From positions 194,470 through 231,511 of the forward strand of contig CABFPE010000776.1 of assembly GCA_900660155.1 (NCBI GenBank): a stretch of 37,042 nucleotides of DNA, written 5' to 3'. Positions 10,253-21,712 of this stretch are shown here, piece after piece; positions within the stretch are counted from its first letter, which is position 1, and the number at the start of each line of letters is the position of its first letter. The notes beneath the pieces were generated by a model. That model was not told the DNA's origin and ran no database searches. It saw nothing but the letters and a program-made list of their open reading frames with translations. A program made the position numbers and the translations under genes. Source of the stretch: Hofstenia miamia (Eukaryota; Xenacoelomorpha; Acoela; Hofsteniidae).

Positions 10253-10479
10253 ACTTCTTCCGAAGAATAAACTTAGTCTTCAGGATCTCTTCAGGTGTTC
10301 TTGTAGTTTCTTCAGATTTTCTTCACAGAGTCTTATTGAAACACCCCTTTGCACTGTTCAAGTAGTCTTCTGAACCTTTACGAACTCCTGAAGAGCTCGT
10401 TAAGAACAAAAAATGTTGTTACTTTTCATTAAATAAAATAAATTTGGCGAAAAAATTCCGGTTACATATATTATGAATG

Positions 10480-11435
10480 CACTGTTTCAGAATTAATAAC
10501 CCCTCTTTGACTATGAAAATTTCCCGCAAACCGAAACAATAAATCGACAAGAATACAAAATTGTATTTTCTATATAATAAAAAACATATTTATTCAACAT
10601 AACCACTATTTGAGTTAATACATGCTAAACAACGATCAGCAAAATTATCTACACTGTTTTGGAACATTTGCACGGGAATGGATTGGCTTCATGGCGAATT
10701 TTTTCTTCTAGGTCATCAATATTTTGAATGGTGTAAAAATAAACTTTCTCCCGTAGGTACCCCCATACGAAATAATCGCAGATTGTCAAATCAGGTGATC
10801 TTGCTGGGTAATTTGTGTTCAATATCATAACAAATTTGTCAATTTTGAGGAAATTGTTGCAGATTTCTTCTGTGTTAATAAGCTATTCTGCTTATATCCA
10901 CCTTTAACGTGAAGTTTGATATTCAACCTCATCATTATATGGTATAAAATATCGAATCGACAACATGTATTCTAAGATAGGTTATATANGGATACAGTTA
11001 CATTTAATTGACTAGACAATTTTCAATGGTATCATCACCACTAGCGGAAGTTCGAACACCTTGACCTGGCCTGTTTTTGTTTAAGGAACCTGTTTCAATT
11101 AATTTTTCTTTCCAAAGTTTAATTTGTTGAGTATCAGGAACTGGAGTGCCATATTTCTGCTTATACTATCGAGCAGCTTCTTTCAAATTTCCCGAAGTTA
11201 CAGCCCATGAAATAGCATAAACATTCTGCTCATTTGTGTAATTCATCAGGTGACTTTATTGATAAATCAGATTTAAAATTGCAGTCAAAATGAATTTCTT
11301 TAAAAATATTCAATCAATATATTTTGACTTATCAGTGACCATAGATTTAATGAATATATTTTGACTTTTCATAGATTTTTGTTATCAGTGATTTGTTATA
11401 TCTCAAAGAGAGGTTATTAATTTTGAAACACCCTG
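10480..11435 (-). mobile_element. Defective mariner-type DNA transposon
   Basis: Terminal inverted repeats are present: the left end has GTTTCAGAATTAATAACCCC and the inverted right end GTTTCAAAATTAATAACCTC, with TCTTTGA following in both; the right end is followed by TA. On the minus strand the N-terminal helix-turn-helix part begins at an ATG near 11250 (MNYTNEQNVYAISWAV, then ...EAAR-stop-YKQKYGTP..., then WKEKLIETGSLNKNRPGQ). The transposase C-terminus is at 10570-10815 (YPARSPDLTICDYFVWGYL, then REKVY). This HTH and the (P)ARSPDLT..D..WG motif mark the mariner/DDE group whose N-terminus matches the DUF4817-type HTH. The catalytic middle, holding the first two acidic residues, is missing or replaced by the repeated segment 10815-10979 and the N at 10989. 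An internal stop in the HTH shows it is dead. Confidence 0.85.
10815..10979. repeat. 165-bp exact copy of 11479-11643 inside the mariner, next to an N
   Basis: I found no mismatch between the two copies. The segment sits between the transposase C-terminus and the N at 10989, where the mariner coding middle should be. Either it inserted there or, more likely, gap filling placed a neighbouring sequence at the break. Confidence 0.9.
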
Positions 11436-11478
11436 TATATATGATTATATATAATTTTATATGTATGTATATACAGTC

Positions 11479-11643
11479 GTGTTCAATATCATAACAAATT
11501 TGTCAATTTTGAGGAAATTGTTGCAGATTTCTTCTGTGTTAATAAGCTATTCTGCTTATATCCACCTTTAACGTGAAGTTTGATATTCAACCTCATCATT
11601 ATATGGTATAAAATATCGAATCGACAACATGTATTCTAAGATA
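11479..11643. repeat. Second copy of the 165-bp segment, possibly a Tc1-like end
   Basis: It is preceded by TATACAGTC and starts GTGTTCAATATCATAAC. The word TACAGTCGTGTTCAA resembles Tc1/pogo-type transposon termini, so the segment may be the end of a second, otherwise lost element. It runs into a TA microsatellite at its right edge. Confidence 0.85.
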
Positions 11644-11665
11644 TATATATATATATATATATATA
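11637..11665. repeat. (TA)n microsatellite
   Basis: A run of about 13 TA units immediately follows the 165-bp repeat. Confidence 0.9.
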
Positions 11666-11720
11666 ACCAGTTTAACCGGATTTAACCTGACCAGATTAAC
11701 CAGGCCGGATCAAGCACTAC
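11666..11720 (-). repeat. AACCGG-rich dispersed repeat, inverted relative to 21713-21830
   Basis: Read on the minus strand it contains GTGCTTGATCCGGCC, GGTTAATCTGGTCAGG and TTAAATCCGGTTAAAC. The plus strand at 21713 has GTGCTGGATCAGGCC, GGTTAATCTGTTCAGG and CTAAAACCGGCTAAAC in the same order. These are two diverged members of one family in opposite orientation, about 10 kb apart. Confidence 0.75.
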
Positions 11721-12254
11721 AGTAAAGCACATAAGAATAAAAAGGTTTAAATTAATAAGTCTTCTCCATACATGGTCTTCGTGATGTTAAATATGAGATT
11801 TTTATAAAGCAAGCATTCATGAGAATGAAAGCAAAGTCTATCATATTTAATGAAGAAAAGATTAGTAGTTACTGAAAATGGCATTGATAAAAATATTACA
11901 ATAACAAATTTAAGTTTTCCAATTTTATCTAATTGTAAATAAAATCTATCATCAACAGTGAGAACCTAAACATGTCGGAGTCGACCACACCATTTTTGCA
12001 AAACTTTTATATGTTTTTTAAAAGTGTGAACGCGTTATCGCATTTCCATAATTTTAATGGGAAAAATATAAATTTGAACTAGAATTACAGCAAGTAGTAA
12101 TCTTGACACCATTGTTCAAAATTTCCATTGTTTTGTAGTAGAGGAATCATTGCAATAAATTTTGATAATCAAAAACAATTTTAAACTGATTAACCGGCTC
12201 CTGCAGTTAAACTTGAGTTCGAAAATTTCTAGAAAATATTCCCTTTTTCAAAAG

Positions 12255-12527
12255 TGTACACCACTATCTGGAGGAATTTTAATGGACAATTCTTTACAAT
12301 ATTGTACTAGTCTATACGCTGAATCCATCGTTTAATGAACAATCATGTGTTTGCTCTTGTAGAAATTCTTTAACATTTTCACTACAAAAGTAACAGTCTT
12401 CATGATGATCGTTTGCTTCCCTCCATATCATTGGCATGGCAAATTGCATTGAAACGTTACTTTTGCTTACCCAATTGCTTAATCCATTAGAACAAGAACA
12501 TATTTGAAATGCCCACCAAGATAACAA
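12255..12527 (-). pseudogene. Fragment of a repetitive 'PMxWRE...DCYFC' protein
   Basis: The minus-strand frame reads CSCSNGLSNWVSKSNVSM, then QFAMPMIWREANDHHEDCYF followed by CSENVKEF. From memory this is the Cys-rich core (C-x-C ... FGxPMxWREP..H..DCYFC) of an uncharacterised multicopy protein found in cnidarian and arthropod genomes, whose copies often look transposon-like. After about 12312 the frame closes, but another frame reads ELSIKIPPDSG, resembling the family's PxP-containing continuation. The relic is short, frameshifted and lacks the rest of the protein. A mobile origin is inference. Confidence 0.55.
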
Positions 12528-14045
12528 TCAAAGTTAGCATTAGTACGTCATCGTTGTACTACACAAGCAGAACATCTCACATGACAGTAGCCAGAGGCAG
12601 CCTATATAGATAAAAATATGAATACATATACACACAATACCATACATTGTTAGATAATGCCTAAATAACCTATCAAATATATAACTACGTCAACCCAAAA
12701 ACTAAAAATGCATTATACTAGACTAGTTGAGTGTAATTTTTAAAAAATAAGAAATTGCTTATGTAAAATAATTATATCTCTGTATTTACAAACATGCTTT
12801 GTCATAAAAATGATACATGCTTGAAATATATGTTTGCAGTTTTGGAAACCAAGACTTAAGTCCAATTTAGGATATACTAAATTGCCTCTGTGAAAAAAAT
12901 GTTGAACAGTGCTAACGTACACAAAATAACTATTTACTTCATCCACACCTAATGCTAACATGCTCTGGAAATTATGAAAATAGTGGACACTTATTTAAAA
13001 TGATATATCTCAAACAAAATTCCATTAAGTATGTAGAGTTAGCATTTTAGAGAATTTTGGAATTTACAAGGAAAGTATTAACAGTTCTTGAAATGACTTA
13101 GTAATTGTATCATATAAGTTGCATTCAAGCAATTGTTGTTTGTAATTTATATAGCTGTTGGACATATTGATTTCGGAATAATGATAAAAATACGATTTTT
13201 TTATTCATCTAACACATTTCAATTAAACCGTTTGTTATGTGAACAGAGTGTCATTAATATTTACAACATACAACGGCAAACCAGTTCAACCCGGGTTGGC
13301 TCAGCTCCGTTCTTTGGAAGCTTGGCTTGCTGACAGGTCTGATCTTATTATGTATCTTATGAAACCATATCTTGAAACATAAGACTTCAGATAATTAGTT
13401 TACTAGTTTGCTATTGGTAGAAAATTTCTAAAAGTGGTCTACAAGCAAATTCTAGACAAGATTAATTCAAGCCTAAGTCAATCTTCATGAGAGGCAATAA
13501 TAAGTTTATGTTACACATTACACTATGCAAATACAGATCAAATGGTTCTAGAAAAATCAGCCCAAATAAAAATGTCCAAATTTTGCATTGCCATTATATT
13601 TGTATGCATGTGTGTACATATAACATTTAACAAAAATGATCATTTACTCAATAAGTAGCAAACAATTTTGTGTTGGTTTAATGAAAAAATTATATTAAAG
13701 GTTATTTAACAGTAGTAATTTACTTGCATATGCACTGTAACCAAAACACAAAAGCACAAGCGATGATAGGCCAAAATTTATTAAGCGAACAATTCACTGA
13801 TGTTTATGCACATAAGTAAAGAGTGATTTTTACAATAGAACTTCGAAATAATTCACTTTTACCACATTTTGATCTATTAGTTATCATATAATGTTTTTAA
13901 GCAGCATCATTATTAACATTATTAAATTTTCATTATAAATGTAAGTGAGTATTAATGTTTGATTGAATTGTTACGCATAAAAATCTTGTTGTCATTAACA
14001 CCTAAAATATAAATTGGTAAATAATTGATAATTGCAATATGTATG
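12528..14045. other. AT-rich region without a supported gene
   Basis: Short ORFs at 12740-12961 and 13133-13333 have no recognisable features. A small GC-richer patch at about 13270-13320 (AACCAGTTCAACCCGGGTTGG-like) may be another trace of the AACCGG repeat family. Confidence 0.45.
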
Positions 14046-15899
14046 TACAGTGTCATGCAAAAGTTCTATGAACATGGAATAATTAAGTATAAAAACATTT
14101 CTTAAAAATCCATCCGGCAACCATGATTCAGAGAAGCTAACCCAGTCTTCTTTGTGTTTATGTATTTTTACAGATCCCTGCCTTTGAAAGTGCTCGGTAT
14201 GCTATCATTGTTTATAGAACTTTGTTATCAGTTTCTTGAAACTTTGAGCTTTGAGTTCAAATGAGTAGTTTTCTAGTAGTTTTGTATTTCATTTCTAGTC
14301 AATTTGAGGTCCATTCTTCCTTTTTGTTTACTTCAGGAAACTTGGAATTTTTGTAGAATGTTTTTGGGTTCATGCCCGATATCTTGAGTAAAGTTTTGTG
14401 GTCCTTGGTTTCAGTAGAAATAGATATTGCAGAAACTTTCTTGCATCTTGATAAAATATGTTTAGTGAAAATTAATAAAATACCCCCATCCCTGTGTTTA
14501 TGGGTACCTTTGTTTATTGTGCGTGATCACATAAATGTGTTTGTCCAGAGCATGCATGAAGTGAAAAGATTTATGAACTGTCGTTGAAAGGTTTTGATAT
14601 TGGAAAATTTGTTCTCATTTTCTTAAGACAGCAATAGCGGTTTGGCATATTGAAGGATGGAAAATATAAACACTGCTTTCTCTGAATTTTAAATGTATGT
14701 AACCACCTTCTTTTGTTCATATACTTCTAATGTCTTTGTGATAAAATTGTTTTGAAATACAAAGTAGACATGCAAGTGGTCTTGTAAATTACAGATTTCT
14801 GTTGATGTCATAAAAGAAGATCCTTAGAGCTGTGCTTTGTTTTTCATCCCGGGTTTAGATTGCAAATTTTAAGACAAGCATTGTTTATCAACTCAACAAC
14901 CACGAAAAATAAGGAATACGAAATCCACCTTTTTTAACCTAAATTTATGAAAATATCATGTCATAGGGAATGAAATCTGTGTAAAAATAGGTTCTTGTGC
15001 AAGTTAGAAGGGTATTTGGTTAAGATCGCAAGTTAGATGGGTATCTTGTTAAGACTATCTGAAACTTGAATTTAATCATGACCATCTATTAGGATGGCAG
15101 TCCTGTATTGAACAGACTTGAAAACCGACTCAACTAGCCAGTATAACAATACCTGGTCGAGATAACGAGAAAGCCACAAATCAGTTTTCTTTTTATGTCA
15201 AGGCAAGTGATGTAGTGGTAGGTACCCCAATAGCATTTTAGGTGGCATTTTGGAGACATTTCATTATTTGGTTACGAAGAAATTATTTTTGGTTAATTTG
15301 TTGCTAATGCATTTTTGTGTCCAAAATTCAATATTATCATTAATACATTGCACAGCATAAGGTAACGTTTGGTTGTTATATTGTTATCCATAGTCTGAGT
15401 AGAGAGCATAACCATAAATGAGAAATTATAATGCATTATAACTCAGGGACGGCGCCAACCTATTTATTTCTTTTTAAAATTTTAAGGGGAAAACAATAAT
15501 GCTATTTTGTTTATCATTATATAGTTTGTTTAACAAGAGACCTCGTGTTCAAAGTAAAGACATCTGCATACATTTAATAGTTCTATGACTGTGATTTTTG
15601 CACTACGAATAGCAAGTAATTGACATTTTCCCTATAAATATTTTCGTCCACAATAGACAATTTTCAGATCTCGATGTTTTTGGCAAACTAATGATACCAA
15701 TCTACACTTCCTTAGAAGCATCTTAAGCCCTTTTGATTTTTGATGTAGGTGCATGCAACTGGGTTGAAGTTAAATATTAGCATTGGTCGAATGGCTTGGG
15801 TATGAATTATGTGAACTAGGAAAAATAATATTAGCTGTTCGAAAAAGTAATAAAAAATTTCGATATATCTAATGTGACTTGTTGCATTTTGCATTTTTA
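14046..15899. other. Gene-poor region with possible transposon-end relics
   Basis: At 14047 TACAGTGTCATGCAAAAGT resembles a Tc1-like terminus. At about 15443 CAGGGACGGCGCCAAC followed by AAGGGGAAAAC resembles a hAT-type MITE end. No partner terminus was found for either. Short ORFs here, including one at 14372-14587, are not recognisable. Confidence 0.35.
15000..15057. repeat. 29-bp tandem duplication
   Basis: CAAGTTAGAAGGGTATTTGG and CAAGTTAGATGGGTATCTTG begin two adjacent units of about 29 bp, each ending with TTAAGA. It is an imperfect two-copy repeat. Confidence 0.8.
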
Positions 15900-16106
15900 G
15901 CTAAACATCTTGATGACTTTGCTTTTCCCTTGTTTTTTATGAAAGCCAGATATGTTGAGAGCAATGGTGGACGTAAATTGAGTATATCGTACAGGGTTGC
16001 AGGCGTGGTTGGGAAACTTTTTGTAAATAATTTCATTGGCTCTCATCAGCACATTAGTATGGGGCAGCGTCCAAAATTTAGGATGCAAGTTTTATTTATT
16101 GAATAA
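15900..16106 (+). CDS. Possible exon, unidentified
   Basis: After a pyrimidine-rich TTTTGCATTTTTAG, a plausible splice acceptor, a frame of about 68 codons runs to a TAA. Its composition (G, R, V, H, Q, S) is less AT-driven than its surroundings, e.g. SYRVAGVVGKLFVNNF. The opposite strand is also open over nearly the same span, so coding on either strand is unproven. No domain is recognised. Confidence 0.2.
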   Translation, partial: AKHLDDFAFPLFFMKARYVESNGGRKLSISYRVAGVVGKLFVNNFIGSHQHISMGQRPKFRMQVLFIE

Positions 16107-17524
16107 CATTCAAATAATTTATATGAGAAAGAATTGTCAACAATGGCTTGCACAGTTCGTTAACTTCTGATGTGAAAACTTAAATGACTTAGGATTCAAT
16201 AGCTCATTCTTATATTATAATATATATATATGAGAAACAGCATTGTTATTTATTGAATGCTTAATTTGATCAAGGAGATTAGCGCCAATAAATATATTTT
16301 TCAAATTAAAATTTAATAAACCGTTCACAAACTTTATAAAAAAAATAGCGAGGGCTTTGTGTCATTTTGTTAGTTTGTGTTCATTACAATCATAAATTAT
16401 CATATAATTTTTGCTTTTCATTTTGAAATTTGCTTGAAATATGTGTAAGCTTATACAATAGAATACAATACATTACATTTAAATGAAAATTTCGATGTTA
16501 TATCAAGTATTTTATTCTGCTATATTTGGAACATGACAGACTGATATTTCCGTGGCATGTCACTATCTTAAACAGAAAAAAATGCTACAACACAAACACA
16601 TATTTACTTAGCAACTACATTGTAGAAATCCCTGCTGCATGCTGTGCGGTTGGTTATATTGCAATATGAAATATTTCCTAAGAGACAACTAACTTTTTCT
16701 TGGTAAGGACGCGGTTATTTTGTTTAATTGTGCGGGTGCGGTGCTGGTATAATTTTTTTTGTTGCCGCTGTGAGTATGGTTTGGGTATAATTTTTTGAAA
16801 TTGTGTAAGTGTAAGTTGGGCTGGGTATGAAGCGGAGTTGCAAGGCTAAGGGGTAATTTTTAAGGAATCAAATGATTGATATAAATTACACGAAAAAGTT
16901 CATCACCATATAGCCATACTTATATTTATCGTTATCATTGAATTGCACAGTGTCATGTGGGTCACAAACTGTTTTAATAATTTTAGATGTTTCTTATGTA
17001 GATTTTCATTTGTTTCTGCCATAGAACCCTGCGCTTTTACCAGTGTTATTTTGAAATCGAATCCTAATATTGTATTGGCAAATCCGAATTCGAATTCGAA
17101 TTAAAGTATAAATTGGCTTACATAATAGCTTCAATGACAAAAACATCTTTTTTCAACAGTTACTGTTAAAAAACTACTTTGAAATATGAAAAAATTAGCT
17201 GTTCAATCTACAATAGAAGAATTCAATTGAGAAATGTGATTTACGTGTTTCACACAAAGTTTTAGCTCCTGAAACTATTTTTATTTAAACAATTTCAGTA
17301 GCCCATAAAAATTTTCTAAATGCACCATTGTACTGAACCGAAATTCGAAAAAAATTCAAAATAGATTCATATTTGGTAATTTGTAAACATTAAATTAATA
17401 TTAAGTATTTAAAATTATTTTTAAATCTAAGTCCAATTTTTGCCAGAAAATAATGTGCTAGAAAATATCGGATATATTAGAACCATATTATTATGGAGGT
17501 GGATCATTCAAATCTCGTGATGTG
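16107..17524. other. AT-rich region with minor cryptic repeats
   Basis: 16218-16231 is a short TA run. 16720-16860 is unusually G/T-rich (repeats around GGTGCGGTGCTGG and TGGGTATAATTTTTT). 17050-17100 has TTCGAATTCGAA words. No gene was seen. Confidence 0.5.
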
Positions 17525-18301
17525 TTACTATACAATACACGCATAACATTACACGAAATATTTCTTGCTACGAAATATTTTTGTCGCGCGATGGCGTAAC
17601 GTATTCTAGCTTAATACATAGTATAAATAAAATTTTTAGAGTAAAGTATGATAATATTACACATCTGGAACAGCCTAAAAATTGCTGCATTCAATTGATT
17701 GTATGCTGAATAATGACTTAATAACGCATCATTAAACTTTCACATTTACCTAGAGATTTAAGAAGTTTCTAAATATTTTTACTACTACTCAAAAAGTCAA
17801 TTAAAAGCGTTTTAGAATTTTCCCCACGGGATTGTACTCCTAGTACTAGGTATTTCATCTACACTGACACCGGTATTAATGCATTTGAATGTTCAGCTGA
17901 GGCTAAATTACAATAAGTAATTACGCACATCTGTCCCAAGTTAATCAAAAGTGGAAAATCTTGCAACGATCTTGGACGTTTCTTAGATATTCTTAGAAAA
18001 AACTTGCAAGAAATTGGCAAGAAATAATAGTCATAAAATTAAAATGCAACAAACTTTAAGAGGTCACCAAAAATCTAAAATGTAATTTAGAAGCAATGTA
18101 GAGAACAAATGCATAACATAATCATGATTTTATTTAAAGTTATTTAGTTTCACATTAAAAGAACAAATATATATAAATGTTAATAAGATTTTCAACATCG
18201 ACTCTTTCAAGGTTATATATTCATATTTCATATATTTCAATCGTTTAGTCTGTTTTTCCACAACGTGCTGATATATGGTAGCTTCCATCCATGTTTGCGT
18301 A
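17525..18301. repeat. 777-bp segment, first of two apparently identical copies flanking an N
   Basis: 17525-18301 repeats at 18303-19079 with no difference that I could find, separated by the single N at 18302. Perfect identity with an intervening N is the signature of two contigs with overlapping ends that were not merged. A truncated reverse ORF at the N is simply the cut copy of the ORF at 18908-19225. Confidence 0.95.
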
Positions 18302-18302
18302 N

Positions 18303-19079
18303 TTACTATACAATACACGCATAACATTACACGAAATATTTCTTGCTACGAAATATTTTTGTCGCGCGATGGCGTAACGTATTCTAGCTTAATACATAGT
18401 ATAAATAAAATTTTTAGAGTAAAGTATGATAATATTACACATCTGGAACAGCCTAAAAATTGCTGCATTCAATTGATTGTATGCTGAATAATGACTTAAT
18501 AACGCATCATTAAACTTTCACATTTACCTAGAGATTTAAGAAGTTTCTAAATATTTTTACTACTACTCAAAAAGTCAATTAAAAGCGTTTTAGAATTTTC
18601 CCCACGGGATTGTACTCCTAGTACTAGGTATTTCATCTACACTGACACCGGTATTAATGCATTTGAATGTTCAGCTGAGGCTAAATTACAATAAGTAATT
18701 ACGCACATCTGTCCCAAGTTAATCAAAAGTGGAAAATCTTGCAACGATCTTGGACGTTTCTTAGATATTCTTAGAAAAAACTTGCAAGAAATTGGCAAGA
18801 AATAATAGTCATAAAATTAAAATGCAACAAACTTTAAGAGGTCACCAAAAATCTAAAATGTAATTTAGAAGCAATGTAGAGAACAAATGCATAACATAAT
18901 CATGATTTTATTTAAAGTTATTTAGTTTCACATTAAAAGAACAAATATATATAAATGTTAATAAGATTTTCAACATCGACTCTTTCAAGGTTATATATTC
19001 ATATTTCATATATTTCAATCGTTTAGTCTGTTTTTCCACAACGTGCTGATATATGGTAGCTTCCATCCATGTTTGCGTA
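18303..19079. repeat. 777-bp segment, second copy
   Basis: It is identical in sequence to 17525-18301. This copy continues naturally into unique DNA at 19080 and so carries the complete version of the EF-hand-like reading frame. Confidence 0.95.
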
Positions 19080-19237
19080 CTTTCTCCACATCTTGCAATG
19101 GAAGATCTAAGAATTTTACTAAAATTTTGGAATTCGTTAAGAATGAACATTCCTGAGCCATCATGATCAAGAAAATATTGTTTTATTGAGTTTTCACGAG
19201 ATCGCTCTATGGACTTCCAATTCAAAAATGCATGAAA
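18908..19237 (-). CDS. Candidate exon with one EF-hand-like loop
   Basis: The frame is open for about 109 codons from a stop near 19240 and has no ATG at its start, so if real it is an internal or partial exon. Counted from codon 19225, residues 20-31 read DHDGSGMFILNE, then F. This fits the EF-hand calcium loop at positions 1, 3, 5 (D, D, S), 6 (G) and 12 (E), with Phe at the usually aliphatic position 8. The preceding helix (RENSIKQYFL) and following helix (FQNFSKIL) fit too. A GTACGC donor-like site lies at about 19080, so the exon may end there. The partner EF-hand was not found. Confidence 0.35.
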   Translation of the reverse strand, partial: FHAFLNWKSIERSRENSIKQYFLDHDGSGMFILNEFQNFSKILRSSIARCGESTQTWMEATIYQHVVEKQTKRLKYMKYEYITLKESMLKILLTFIYICSFNVKLNNFK

Positions 19238-19539
19238 TTAATATAATAAAACACTTTTATTTAAGAAAGGTTTGAAATTTTAGAGATTGTAAAAGTATTT
19301 TCTTACATTAAAGTTCGATGCTTAAAAATCTTTGATTTACTTAAGAATTTAATTACCTTGCATTTAGATCTTGGTGAAATGTAATTCTATTCCATGATAT
19401 CAGCAAGATCATTTTGATTTGATTTTTTGTCAATAGCGTTTGCAATTACATTGGAAGGAGTAAAATTCCATTTTGTAGTTATTGTAGAGACGACCTTTTA
19501 AAAATTCATTCTGTATCTTCTAGGAAGTAAGAATTTAAA
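19238..19539. other. AT-rich spacer without a supported feature
   Basis: No ORF, repeat or splice-site arrangement that I can defend. Confidence 0.5.
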
Positions 19540-20100
19540 ATATTTGAGGGGTGGTGCTGTGTAGCGCAACGAAAATTGTCATAGAACATTTATATGGAGC
19601 GAAAAAATATCTTAAGTAGTTTTGGATTACAATTTTGGGGAAGGCCAATTTGGGGCAGTAGAATATAAAGCGTGGGGCAGATTTCAACCCATGGAAATGG
19701 GGCAGGGCACAAATTCTGTGGGGCGGGGCAGGGTAGTTTACAAAAATCTGCTACACTTCCATCTCGTATATATATATATATATATATATATTACGGTAAG
19801 GTATTTATGAGACCCGTACCCCCATCCTCGGAAAAGGTTCAGAGTAAGCCATACCCGTAAATATCTTATCCATTCCCGCCCGAATCTCTGTTCATTCAAT
19901 TTTAAGAACTATTGTAATAATCATTCTAAATTATTGATGTCGGATTAGCTAATTTTGCTAACGCTATCTGACCGTCTTTTTTAAGTTCAAATTTGTACCC
20001 ACCCGATACCCGTATTTAGAATGACAATTAGTGATGTGCAGATACGAATGATGTCGACGCTACTCTAATGCGGGTACGCTTATTTCCAGTGAGCAAACTT
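19540..20100. repeat. GGGGCAGGGC / ACCCGTACCC cryptic-repeat island
   Basis: The left half (19640-19740) is full of GGGGCAGGGC, GGGGCGGGGC and TGGGGCAG words. The right half (19810-20080) has CCCGTACCCCC, CCCGCCCG, CACCCGATACCCG and GCGGGTACG, i.e. G-rich then C-rich on the same strand. A 25-bp TA tract (19767-19791) lies between. The opposed skew would let the halves pair imperfectly. Termini are not resolvable. Confidence 0.6.
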
Positions 20101-20599
20101 TATGCTTTAAATACGATTTTTTTTAAAAATAAATTATAAATACAGTGTCGAAAAATTTATCATATAATAAACTTGAATTATGTTTGAAATTTTATTGCAA
20201 CTTCTTCAGTTATTTTATAGTAGCCATAAAAATTCACATTTAGATACGAGCAAAGCATTTCTGATGAGGCTAAGAAACTATTTTTTGCTGTTTGGGCTGC
20301 ATTAATAAAGGCAAATTTTAAATCATTTAAAAACTAAAGTTTTCAATAACAATATTCCACTGAGTTTCAGTTCAGTAAATAATTAGTTAATAATAACTTA
20401 CATTTGAACGTTGATGGTCAGTGTTAGATCATTGTTAGAAGAAACTATTAATGACTTTACATGTACTGCAATACTTGTGCTATATACGAAATATTAAGCA
20501 GTACTTGTAAGTTTTAATACATTATATTTTTACATATGCTGTAGAAATTTCATTTACCTGATAATGTGTTAGAAACTTTTATTTCTAATAAATTTGTTT

Positions 20600-20850
20600 A
20601 AAAAACATTCAAGATTGTTGAAAGAAGTCCAAGAAAATATTTTTTCTTAAGCCTCTTCAGAAATATTCAAGAACTTTGAAAGTAATCCAAGAATAAATTT
20701 CTTAAGAAATTTTCATGATCTTTGAAAGAAGTCCAAGAAGATATTTGTTATCAAGTTCTTTTAAGAAACTTGGAAGATCTTTTCAAGAAATCCAAGATTA
20801 AAGATTTATTCAAGAACTTTCCAAGATTATCCAAGTTTTTAAACTAGGAC
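20600..20850. repeat. Imperfect tandem array of TTTGAAAGAAGTCCAAGAA-type units
   Basis: Variants of TTCAAGAAC, TTTGAAAGAAGTCCAAGA and TTCTTAAG recur about five times at roughly 40-65 bp spacing. The units are strongly diverged and contain self-complementary words (AAGAACTT/AAGTTCTT). I see no coding frame through the array. Confidence 0.65.
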
Positions 20851-21239
20851 GCGTAACGAAGTTTATATTACTTTAAAAGCAATAAATACAAATATGTATA
20901 ATTCTTTGAGACGGTTTTTAGTAAAAGACAGATTTGCAATGCATGGGCGGTTGTCAAATCGATTAGCAGGCTACAAAATATTAATTGGTTGGTAGCAGGA
21001 TCGTCACCTCTGGACATACCCTAAGCATTTTGAATTTAGACATCAAGTAACAAGTTGAATCGTTTTTCTACCAGCAACAGAAAAACTTTAATATGCATCC
21101 ATATATAAGAAATATTTATGTAAAATGTTTTCATCTATTGAGCTAAATTTGTGTAGTTATTTGGCAATCAAACATAAAATAACAAAGCCATAAAATGCAT
21201 AACGCGTATGTATTCATAGATCACACAAATCATTATTAA

Positions 21240-21545
21240 ATACAATTTACCTCATATAAATGCGTCCAGCGAAAACCAGAAAAATAGTAAAGGTAAGCAT
21301 ATTTTCTATGTTATTATGCAAGCACATGTACATTTTTTTCTATAAAATTCACCGTATGAGTGATTCAATTATCAAAATAGTTAATTTAAATGTTAGTAGA
21401 TTCCTGCTTATCAAATTGATATTATAAGGGTTGTGCCGATTGTGCTGTAAAAAGTGTTTACTATAGAAGCATAATATGTTTAAGTATGTGCTACGAAGCA
21501 TCATATAGATTGAAAGATTAAAATTCTTAAAGTTCATAAAAGATT
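21240..21545. repeat. Segment duplicated at 22855-23285
   Basis: Shared words in the same order include AAGCATATTTTCTATGTTA, GATTCCTG, ATTGATATTATRA and TTGTGCTGTAA-AAGTGTT. The downstream copy has an additional internal stretch of about 130 bp. This is an old local duplication about 1.65 kb apart. A 73-codon reverse ORF in the first copy is not maintained in the second. Confidence 0.75.
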
Positions 21546-21712
21546 GGAGCCTTACTAATGTAAATGTCACTAATGACAGCTATAGTTATAAATCATTTTA
21601 CTTAATTGATGTAGACAATTATTAATTACATCAGTGAATTTAAGAATGTCAATAATATTAAAATTTTTTGTAATTCCTAGGAATACAGCTTCTGTTATTG
21701 ATTAATTCTAGT

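Noticed and set aside
15879..16106. Confident new gene at 15.9 kb
   Set aside because: Open on both strands with no domain; kept only as a low-confidence exon candidate.
18130..18487. Short ORFs spanning the N at 18302
   Set aside because: They cross an ambiguous base and are cut copies of the frame at 18908-19225 and its antisense.
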